Source of the DNA: Methylococcaceae bacterium
Lineage (GTDB): Bacteria; Pseudomonadota; Gammaproteobacteria; Methylococcales; Methylomonadaceae
Assembly: GCA_947505055.1 (NCBI GenBank)
Contig: CANNLO010000055.1
Span: 1-19,899, forward strand
Length of the DNA: 19,899 bases
Reading direction: 5' to 3'
The notes below the pieces were generated by a model that saw only the letters and a program-made list of their open reading frames with translations, searched no databases and had not been told where the DNA came from. The first letter of the stretch is position 1; each line of letters opens with the position of its first letter. Positions 8,332 to 14,373 of the stretch are shown in pieces. Made by a program: the position numbers and the translations under genes.

Positions 8332-8539
8332 CTCATATAAGTCTAGAGGACTGTTCGTTGCAAGCTTTACTAAAGTATCCCACAAGCATTTCTTTGGTTT
8401 TTTCCAAGAAAAGATTTTAAAGCAAGGAAGTTTCTGGATGGACTTTTATACAACGTATAAATTCATTACCCTCTTTAAAAAGGCACCTACGCTGCGAATA
8501 ATCAATTTTTTAAAAAACTATCGAAAATTTTATATAGCT

Positions 8540-8566
8540 ACTAATCAAAGGAATATTTTGATTAGT
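8540..8566 (-). terminator. Hairpin after the PAP2 gene, possible weak terminator
   Basis: A perfect 10-bp stem, ACTAATCAAA (8540-8549) with TTTGATTAGT (8557-8566), encloses a 7-nt loop and starts 20 nt past the PAP2 stop codon. The stem is AT-rich and the downstream minus strand is AT-rich without a clean U tract (TAGCTATATAAAATTTT), so it may protect the 3' end rather than terminate transcription. Confidence 0.35.
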
Positions 8567-8586
8567 CATGAATCTCCTTTGAATAT

Positions 8587-9270
8587 CTATCCATCCTTTT
8601 TGCTACGTTCATACCATCCATAATAAACCAGCCAATCCACAAAAAACACAAGATATGCGGACCATAAAATATCCGATAAAAAATGTCCGCCCGCTGACAT
8701 ACGGGTTAGCCCCAAAGTAATACCGAAAATCAACGTTAAAGCAAGATAGAAAGCTTTCCGTTTACGTGATAAAAAATACAGTGCAAAAAACGCGAAGCCT
8801 ACCGAACAATGCCCGCAAGTAAATGATTTTTCACCGGTATGCCCCATTTGCAGAGGAGGGATATAACTATGAGGCCCACCAAATTCAGAAATCTGCGCAG
8901 GCCTCGGACGCCCCCAGTGATCTTTAAAAACAAAATTAACCACCAAACCAGGACCGAGTGCAATAACTAATAACAAGTAGAGTGCGGGTCGGCGAAATGA
9001 CCGCAATCCGGGCAAGAAATAGGTCAATACTATTGCCAGCAATGAACTACTCGCAACGATAATAGTAAAGGAAAAAGCGTATTGATATAAAAAATGCCAT
9101 AACCACCAGTCTTTCCAAGGCCAAGGATTACCTTCCTCACTCGGGTGATAAAAAAAAGCGGCCGCTTTAAAATCAAGATCAGCCAACCAAAAAACAGGCG
9201 TGGTTAGTAAAACCAAAGCCAGCAGGATTATCAACTCACGCCAACGTCGCTCCAAATTCATAAGTTTCAT
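8587..9270 (-). CDS. PAP2-superfamily membrane phosphatase (LpxE/PgpB-like)
   Basis: This is a 227 aa membrane protein with about five or six transmembrane helices (first about 12-30). The three PAP2 motifs are present: K116-x6-R123-P124 (KDHWGRPRP), a variant second motif TCGH (151-154) that keeps catalytic His154 in place of PSGH, and TR-x5-H196-x3-D200 (TRMSAGGHFLSD). Family members remove phosphate from lipid A, undecaprenyl pyrophosphate or phosphatidylglycerol phosphate at the periplasmic face. The EFGGPHSYIPP segment before motif 2 is seen in LpxE-like proteins as I recall them. It is the last gene of the GT2-LAB_N-GT39 cluster and starts 3 nt after the GT39 stop, with AGGA close upstream. 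The cluster context favours an envelope-lipid substrate, but which one is not decided. Confidence 0.88.
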   Translation of the reverse strand: MKLMNLERRWRELIILLALVLLTTPVFWLADLDFKAAAFFYHPSEEGNPWPWKDWWLWHFLYQYAFSFTIIVASSSLLAIVLTYFLPGLRSFRRPALYLLLVIALGPGLVVNFVFKDHWGRPRPAQISEFGGPHSYIPPLQMGHTGEKSFTCGHCSVGFAFFALYFLSRKRKAFYLALTLIFGITLGLTRMSAGGHFLSDILWSAYLVFFVDWLVYYGWYERSKKDG

Positions 9271-9273
9271 GCT

Positions 9274-10791
9274 CTATTCCTGTTTTTCTTTCTGTTGGAG
9301 AGGCGGCCAATATTTCAAAGTTTCACCCAAAAACAGATGATATCGGGCATGTTCTTTTGTTGGATTAAGCACCTCACCAACCTTGCGAACGCTTACAAAA
9401 ACCGATTTTAACTCGGCAGGAACATCAAACTCTTCTTTTTCAGACACAATTAGAGCGGTTTTGCCTATAGAATCAGAGGGACCAGGCCATAGTTCATATT
9501 GTGAGGTAATCCTTCCCGTATTGTCATATTTATACACTGAGGGATGATCGGGAAGATAAAACGCCAACTGACTTGCCAAATAGCGATGCCCTAAAATTAT
9601 AATAAACGCATTTTCAGGTTCGGCCAGCAATAATTGCCTTTGCTCATCGATTTCTTGTACAAAATTATGAATATTCCTGAATCTATAAGTGGGATCAATC
9701 TTGGTATTTTGCAGATTAAAAGCCTCTATTAAAATCGGCAACGTGTAAGTCAGCGAAACCATTAGATAACCAATAAGCAAACCTGTTTTTAACTGCTTTT
9801 TCCAGCTGGCAGTGAGCCATTGTCCACTTAGTAAAATCAATGCGCTAAAATAAAAAGGAATCGGCCAGTTTCCCTGTGCTTTTTGTATAAAACCTAACAC
9901 ACTTATCCCAACCAATAACATTGGCCCCATCAAAACCAGAAATTGTTCTTTTTCCGATAAACGATTGATTCCAAAGCTTGATTTAATGCTAAGTATCAGC
10001 ACTAAAACAAAAATAACCGGCGTTGCCAGCAATAATTGAAACAGCAAAAAAACAACACCTTGCTCAAGGCGGGCCAGGAGACCGACAGACTCCTTAATCT
10101 CAAAGTGACCTCGACTGTGACCCAACATTACCCATTCATGCTGCTGATTCCAAATTAAAAGCGGCACTAAACACAGAATGACCGGTAGCAAGAACACGAG
10201 AAAATCCCGTTTAAATGAACCATGCCGCTGTTTATTAAGCAGCAAAAACACAATCAGCATCAACGGTATCAATACGGCAATTTGCTTACTCAACAAAGCT
10301 GCACCAGCTGCCAACCCAGCCCAGAACCAGGCAGATTGCTGGCCGCCAAACAAGGCTCTTTGCAAATAATAAAGACTCATCATCCAGAAACAGTGAAGTG
10401 GCGGATCGATTGTCATTAATAAGTTGGCCAAAACATTAAACGGCATGGCTAACATCAATAACAAGGCCAACGCAGCAGCCCTTTCAGAATAGATCTCCCG
10501 AGCTGTTGCATAAAAATAGCCCAAAAAGACCGTTCCCAACACAACACTTGGCAAACGTACTACGGCGGTGTAATCGCCACCAATTTCTGTCGCTATCGCT
10601 ATTAACCACGCCACCATCGGCGGCTTGCTGTAATAACACCAGTCCAGTCTGCGCGACCAATCCCAGTAATAAGATTCGTCGCCGATTAAATCCAGACCAT
10701 TAACAAAAAGATAAGCAACGCGCAAAACAAACACGCTGGCAAATATGCTTACAAGATGGTTATTAATAAATTTTGGTAATTTTTCGGACAT
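9274..10791 (-). CDS. GT39/ArnT-like polytopic glycosyltransferase (PMT_2 family)
   Basis: This is a 505 aa integral membrane protein with about 11 to 13 hydrophobic helices in the N-terminal three quarters and a soluble periplasmic C-terminal part. The first loop after TM1 (about 12-31) holds the catalytic acidic pair Asp38-Glu39 in IGDESYYWDWSRRLDW, followed by SKPPMVAWLI (55-64) and a TIDPPL motif near 127. These are GT-C/PMT_2 hallmarks. Such enzymes take a sugar from a polyprenyl-phosphate carrier and add it to lipid A (ArnT) or to protein on the periplasmic side. The open frame extends to a TTG at 10863; ATG 10791 is preferred because TM1 follows closely and the extra 24 residues look unlike family N-termini, but neither start has a good ribosome site. 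PAP2 follows after 3 nt. LAB_N lies 121 bp upstream of this start. The acceptor is unknown. Confidence 0.87.
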   Translation of the reverse strand: MSEKLPKFINNHLVSIFASVFVLRVAYLFVNGLDLIGDESYYWDWSRRLDWCYYSKPPMVAWLIAIATEIGGDYTAVVRLPSVVLGTVFLGYFYATAREIYSERAAALALLLMLAMPFNVLANLLMTIDPPLHCFWMMSLYYLQRALFGGQQSAWFWAGLAAGAALLSKQIAVLIPLMLIVFLLLNKQRHGSFKRDFLVFLLPVILCLVPLLIWNQQHEWVMLGHSRGHFEIKESVGLLARLEQGVVFLLFQLLLATPVIFVLVLILSIKSSFGINRLSEKEQFLVLMGPMLLVGISVLGFIQKAQGNWPIPFYFSALILLSGQWLTASWKKQLKTGLLIGYLMVSLTYTLPILIEAFNLQNTKIDPTYRFRNIHNFVQEIDEQRQLLLAEPENAFIIILGHRYLASQLAFYLPDHPSVYKYDNTGRITSQYELWPGPSDSIGKTALIVSEKEEFDVPAELKSVFVSVRKVGEVLNPTKEHARYHLFLGETLKYWPPLQQKEKQE

Positions 10792-10912
10792 GAAAAAGTT
10801 ATCTAAACCTCTAAACAGAAATGGATCATATAAACCAATTTGAGATGACCTCTGCCCAGACAAGCAGAAATAGGTGTTTAATTTTTTTCAAAGTAGTTAG
10901 TTAGACAATCTC

Positions 10913-11197
10913 TTATTTCGCGTTTGAGTTTTTTTGCGCATAAACCACAAAGTACAAATTGCGAAAATAAATCAACAAACCACTGAGCTGTCCGACGATA
11001 AAAACCGGATCTTGCCGATAAACGGCATACGCAAGGAGCGTGACGCCACCGGCAATACTGAAATACCAGAAAGCAACGGGGAATACGCTTTTTTTCTCAC
11101 GCTCACTCTTAATCCATTGCACGATAAAGCGAGCTGAAAATAATGCCTGACCCACAAAACCTATAATTAACCAGATAGCTTCCTTATCTATGTTCAC
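10913..11197 (-). CDS. LAB_N domain small membrane protein (lipid-A biosynthesis N-terminal domain)
   Basis: The protein is 94 aa with three predicted transmembrane helices (about 8-28, 40-60, 65-86). The family signatures are GFVGQALFSARFIVQWIKSE (13-32), SVFPVAFWYFSIAGG (37-51) and GLLIYFRNLYFV (73-84). The name comes from fusion to LpxB in some bacteria; stand-alone copies usually sit with GT2 and ArnT-like genes. As I recall, Pfam places LAB_N in the PQ-loop/SWEET-like clan, which suggests a half-transporter or flippase subunit; this is inference. It starts with GTG, overlapping the GT2 stop in the GTGA arrangement, with GGAG 8 nt upstream inside the GT2 gene, so translation is coupled. 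It probably acts in the inner membrane with the polyprenyl-linked sugar made by its neighbour. Confidence 0.88.
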   Translation of the reverse strand: MNIDKEAIWLIIGFVGQALFSARFIVQWIKSEREKKSVFPVAFWYFSIAGGVTLLAYAVYRQDPVFIVGQLSGLLIYFRNLYFVVYAQKNSNAK

Positions 11198-11913
11198 TCA
11201 CTTATCTCCGGTAGCTTTACGCGTTTTTGCAACCAAATAACGCCCAAGATATCGACAATCCCAACTAAAAGTCGATCTAATGTGCCATATTTAGAATATC
11301 CATGCGCCCTGGCTCTGTGATTGACCGGTTCCGAAATCACTCGACCTCCGGCTCTTAAAATTAATGCCGGTAAAAAGCGGTGCATGTGATCAAAATAGGG
11401 TAAGCTCAAAAACTCATCCCTTAGAAATACTTTTAATCCACAGCCGGTATCCGGGGTATTGTCCCCTAGCAAACTTGAGCGAACCCTATTTGCAATTTTC
11501 GACGAAAATAGGCGCCAGGAAGAATCATGGCGTTTGTTTCTCCATCCCGCTACCATCGATAAATTGGGACTGATCTCTCTCTGTTGTATCAAAACTTGAT
11601 ACAACCTCGGAATATCAGCAGGATCATTTTGTCCATCGCCATCCAAGGTGGCAATATATGGATAATTTGCTGCCTTTACCCCGGTAAGAATTGCGGTGCT
11701 TTGACCGCAACTTTGCCGATGCCGAATCACTCTAAGCAATTTATTGTTTTGTTGAGCCTGCCGTAAAACGGCAACAGTATTATCTGTACTGCCGTCATCA
11801 ACATAGATAATTTCGTAGACTTCAGCCTGACTCATCGTGGCAACAAGCTCTTCGATCAATAAATCGATATTTTCAGCTTCGTTATAAACCGGAATAACAA
11901 TCGAAACTCTCAC
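11194..11913 (-). CDS. GT2 family glycosyltransferase, polyprenyl-phosphate-sugar synthase type (DPM1/ArnC-like)
   Basis: This is a 239 aa GT-A fold enzyme beginning RVSIVIPVYNEAENI, with the nucleotide-sugar motif VDDGSTDNT (38-46), the metal-binding DGDGQND (91-97), TPDTGCGLKVF (153-163) and HRARAHGYSKYG (199-210) at the C-terminal end. This pattern is typical of synthases that load a sugar onto undecaprenyl or dolichyl phosphate. Unlike ArnC it lacks two C-terminal transmembrane helices; only a short hydrophobic stretch (215-228) remains, so it may be peripheral or use LAB_N as its membrane partner. The start is GTG 11913: GGAGG (11923-11919) lies 5 nt before it, whereas the GTGs at 11925 and 11919 would place the ribosome site inside the coding region. 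It is the first gene of the cluster and overlaps LAB_N by 4 bp. The donor sugar is unknown. Confidence 0.9.
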   Translation of the reverse strand: MRVSIVIPVYNEAENIDLLIEELVATMSQAEVYEIIYVDDGSTDNTVAVLRQAQQNNKLLRVIRHRQSCGQSTAILTGVKAANYPYIATLDGDGQNDPADIPRLYQVLIQQREISPNLSMVAGWRNKRHDSSWRLFSSKIANRVRSSLLGDNTPDTGCGLKVFLRDEFLSLPYFDHMHRFLPALILRAGGRVISEPVNHRARAHGYSKYGTLDRLLVGIVDILGVIWLQKRVKLPEISE

Positions 11914-11918
11914 ATACA

Positions 11919-11923
11919 CCTCC
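11919..11923 (-). promoter_or_regulatory. Ribosome binding site that sets the GT2 start
   Basis: GGAGG on the minus strand is 5 nt from GTG 11913. It overlaps the two upstream in-frame GTG codons, so it rules them out as the main start. Confidence 0.7.
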
Positions 11924-11939
11924 ACTTTAAAATACCCAT

Positions 11940-11970
11940 AAAAAAAGGCTACATCTTACGAATGTAGCCT
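11940..11970 (-). terminator. Rho-independent terminator of rplM-rpsI
   Basis: A perfect 9-bp stem (AGGCTACAT at 11946-11954, ATGTAGCCT at 11962-11970) has a 7-nt loop and, read on the minus strand, is followed by a run of T down to 11940. It lies 47 nt past the rpsI stop. The next gene (GT2) starts only 26 nt beyond the T run. Confidence 0.93.
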
Positions 11971-12017
11971 CTTTTATCTTCTAATATGTTAAACCAGTTA
12001 CTGCATAAAGTACCTGA

Positions 12018-12413
12018 TTAACGTTTCGAGTATTGTGGACGTTTTCTGGCTTTATGTAAGCCAACTTTTTTACGTTCTACAATACGCGAATCGCGGGTTA
12101 CATAACCTGCTTTTCTTAAAGCTGGACGTAAACCTTCATCATATACCATCAAAGCACGCGTCAAACCATGACGAATAGCGCCAGCCTGACCTGATGGACC
12201 GCCGCCTTTAACGATAATATTAATATCAAATTTACCTTCCATGTCAACACAACCCAGTGGTTGACGAGATACCATCTGGTCAGTTTTACGACCAAAGTAA
12301 TCTTCAATAGTTTTTTTGTTAATAGTGATTTTTCCGGTACCTGAAGTTGCGTAAACGCGTGCTATTGCACATTTACGACGACCTGTTCCGTAGTACTGAG
12401 CTGCTGCTGCCAT
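12018..12413 (-). CDS. rpsI: 30S ribosomal protein S9
   Basis: The product is 131 aa, one longer than the E. coli protein. It has the family start [15 protein letters not shown], the central [14 protein letters not shown] and the conserved C-terminal end [14 protein letters not shown], whose last Lys-Arg reaches the P-site tRNA in the 30S head. It lies 11 bp after rplM, the usual order, with GGGTAG before the ATG. It is expected to be transcribed from the promoter upstream of rplM and ended by the hairpin at 11940-11970. Confidence 0.98.
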   Translation of the reverse strand: MAAAAQYYGTGRRKCAIARVYATSGTGKITINKKTIEDYFGRKTDQMVSRQPLGCVDMEGKFDINIIVKGGGPSGQAGAIRHGLTRALMVYDEGLRPALRKAGYVTRDSRIVERKKVGLHKARKRPQYSKR

Positions 12414-12424
12414 GATCTACCCGC

Positions 12425-12853
12425 TTATATTTCTAATGCTTGAGGCTGTTGAGCCTGATGCTCGTGTTCAGGACCTGCATATACTTTCAATTTCTTGAAC
12501 ATTGCACGACCCAGTGGATTGTTAGGTAACATTCCTTTGACTGCTGTAGTAAGAATACGGTCAGGAAAAGTTTTTCTCAACTTGCCTAGCGTAACAGTCT
12601 TAAGATTACCGACATAACCGGTATGGTGCTGATACAGTTTGTTTTTTTCTTTATTGCCTGTAACGCCTATCTTCTCTGCATTAACAACAATAATGTAATC
12701 ACCGGTATCAACGTGCGGTGTGTATTCTGGTTTATGTTTACCGCGAAGGCGAAGCGCAATTTCAGAGGCTAGACGACCAAGTGTCTTTCCTTCTGCATCG
12801 ACCACGTACCAATCACGCTTAACTTCTGCTGGCTTTGCACTAAATGTTTTCAT
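12425..12853 (-). CDS. rplM: 50S ribosomal protein L13
   Basis: The product is 142 aa, the same length as E. coli L13. Typical segments are [19 protein letters not shown] at the start, [34 protein letters not shown] and [20 protein letters not shown]. It assembles early on 23S rRNA. It leads the rplM-rpsI operon. In E. coli L13 represses its own mRNA through the leader; here the leader predicted from the promoter at 12896-12924 is only about 36 nt and shows no clear hairpin, so the same control is not evident. No strong Shine-Dalgarno is seen before the ATG. Confidence 0.98.
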   Translation of the reverse strand: MKTFSAKPAEVKRDWYVVDAEGKTLGRLASEIALRLRGKHKPEYTPHVDTGDYIIVVNAEKIGVTGNKEKNKLYQHHTGYVGNLKTVTLGKLRKTFPDRILTTAVKGMLPNNPLGRAMFKKLKVYAGPEHEHQAQQPQALEI

Positions 12854-12895
12854 CGTTGCTTGGGCTTTCTGTTAAAGGCTTAATAAAGAGCGAGG

Positions 12896-12924
12896 ATTCT
12901 ACTAAAAAATGCTACGCGTTTCAA
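12896..12924 (-). promoter_or_regulatory. Strong sigma70-type promoter of rplM-rpsI
   Basis: Read on the minus strand, TTGAAA (12924-12919), exactly 17 bp, then TAGAAT (12901-12896); each hexamer matches consensus at 5 of 6 positions. AT-rich DNA just upstream of the -35 (GATTAATAAATAAAC) could be an UP element. The bases after the -10 (CCTCGCTC) form a GC-rich discriminator, as expected for stringently controlled ribosomal promoters. The start point would be near 12889. Confidence 0.8.
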
Positions 12925-13000
12925 GTTTATTTATTAATCAGACAAAAGACTAAAGGTGAAAGACAAAAAGTTAGCAAGTCTGTCGCCTGTCGTTTTGCAC

Positions 13001-14362
13001 CTAGAGCTTTATATTCAAAGAATGTAATTTACGATAAAGATGTGTTCTTTCCATGCCTACCGCAGCCGATAATTTCGCAACACTACCGCTACTGCGCTCA
13101 AAATGATATTCAAGATAAGCCTTCTCAAAATGATCTCTGGCCTCTTTTAACGGTAAATTAAAAAAATCTGGTACCGAAATTGCGATTACCGCGTCAATAA
13201 CATCAGAGCCCAAAGCAGTCTTGACCTCATCAATCTCTATATCTTCGCCAGCACCCAAAATCATCAGGCGCTGTACCAGGTTTTTTAACTCCCTGACATT
13301 TCCGCGCCAGCTATAATTTCGCAGAAAATTTTGCGCGGCCATTGAAAAACGTCTGAAAGGCAACCTATCCTGGGTAACAAAATAATCCACATAAAAACCA
13401 AGCAATGCCGGAACATCCTCACTGTGCGCACGAAGTGGTTGAATATCGAGAGAAACTTCATTCAACAGGTAATACAAATCCTGCCGAAAGCGTCCGGCTT
13501 TGACCTCTTCATCCATCGCAACACGGGTTGAGGCAACAATTCGCACATCAACACGAACCGATTCACTACCGCCTACACGCAAAAAAGAACTGGATTCCAG
13601 CGCACCTAAAAGACGCAGTTGGGTTTCCTTATCCATCCCACCGATCTCACCCAAAAACAGCGTTCCTTTGTGGGCACGCTCCAGCAACCCCGGACAAACC
13701 CTCCCCCCCTGTTCTTTACCAAAAAACTCTACCGCCGAATTTTCCGGCGAGATACTGCCCACCGCCACATCGACAAACGGACCGTCCCGATGCGCACTAT
13801 TATTATGCAAATAGCGCGCATACATTTCCTTGCCGACACCCGCTTCACCGACAAACAACACTCGCGCATTATGCTGAGCCAGTCGCTTCAATTGATCCTT
13901 GATTCTGGCAATTGTCGCACTCTTGCCAACCGGCTCAATATCGGCAGCCAACTGCTGCTTAAGCCCCGCATTTTCCAGTTGCAGGCTACTGGCCTCCAAA
14001 GCCCTTTCCACAATCAATAACAACTTTGCCAGAGACAGGGGTTTCTCAAGAAAATCGTAGGCACCCAAACGGGTTGCCTCAACAGCCGCTTCAACCGAAC
14101 CATGCCCAGACATCATAATGACCGGACAAAGAAGAGGCTCTTCCGCCACCCATTCTTTTAACAATGTGATTCCGTCAGTATCAGGCATCCAAATATCAAG
14201 CAAAATTAAATCAGGCGCATTAGACTTTTTTAGTTCTCGGGCGGCGGCGGCATCCTCTGCCATCGTCACCTGATAGCCTTCATCCTCAAGAATCTCACAG
14301 ACCAGTCGTCGAATGTCCGGCTCATCATCTACAACCAATATACGCGGTATATGCACATTCAT
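13001..14362 (-). CDS. ntrX: NtrX-type response regulator with AAA+ and Fis-type HTH domains
   Basis: The protein is 453 aa. The receiver domain (about 6-120) has acidic residues Asp12, Asp13, phosphorylation site Asp56 (LILLDIWMPD), Ser85 and Lys107. The AAA+ domain (about 143-385) has Walker A GEAGVGKE (172-179), arginine-finger block GRFRQDLYYLLN (290-301) and sensor-2 WRGNVRELKNL. The C-terminal Fis-like helix-turn-helix ends MERTHLYRKLHSLNIKL. The sigma54-contact loop GAFTGA is absent: between FGKE (214-217) and LLERA only eight residues remain (QGGRVCPG). NtrX proteins often have this defect. In addition Walker B reads LFLGE, with Gly238 in place of the Mg-binding Asp, though Glu239 is kept. 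It is thus unlikely to activate sigma54 RNA polymerase in the NtrC manner and may act as a DNA-binding regulator phosphorylated by NtrY. It lies 11 bp after ntrY. Confidence 0.92.
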   Translation of the reverse strand: MNVHIPRILVVDDEPDIRRLVCEILEDEGYQVTMAEDAAAARELKKSNAPDLILLDIWMPDTDGITLLKEWVAEEPLLCPVIMMSGHGSVEAAVEATRLGAYDFLEKPLSLAKLLLIVERALEASSLQLENAGLKQQLAADIEPVGKSATIARIKDQLKRLAQHNARVLFVGEAGVGKEMYARYLHNNSAHRDGPFVDVAVGSISPENSAVEFFGKEQGGRVCPGLLERAHKGTLFLGEIGGMDKETQLRLLGALESSSFLRVGGSESVRVDVRIVASTRVAMDEEVKAGRFRQDLYYLLNEVSLDIQPLRAHSEDVPALLGFYVDYFVTQDRLPFRRFSMAAQNFLRNYSWRGNVRELKNLVQRLMILGAGEDIEIDEVKTALGSDVIDAVIAISVPDFFNLPLKEARDHFEKAYLEYHFERSSGSVAKLSAAVGMERTHLYRKLHSLNIKL

Positions 14363-14373
14363 TTTTCGATACT

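Larger units (their letters stand above)
8191..8586. other. 396-bp AT-rich intergenic region between chemoreceptor and PAP2 genes
   Basis: It contains the chemoreceptor promoter candidate, an inverted repeat in its leader and a hairpin after the PAP2 gene. A weak bulged hairpin lies at 8389-8411 (TTTCTTTGG, six T, CCAAGAAA). On the plus strand an open frame from ATG 8438 to 8623 (61 codons) has a good ribosome site (AGGAAG, 7 nt upstream) but runs into the antisense of the PAP2 3' end and resembles no family I know. No tRNA or obvious known ncRNA is seen. Confidence 0.6.

Noticed and set aside
10792..10863. TTG 10863 as the GT39 start
   Set aside because: It has no ribosome site and adds 24 residues not typical of the family; still possible, since ATG 10791 also lacks a good site.
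12844..13161. A 105-codon plus-strand frame across the rplM promoter and ntrX end
   Set aside because: It is antisense to rplM and ntrX ends, has no family match, and the region is explained by the rplM promoter.
13500..14020. Overlapping plus-strand frames of 104-133 codons opposite ntrX
   Set aside because: They are antisense to conserved AAA+ motifs; low-complexity His/Pro/Thr-rich products with no ribosome site or homology.
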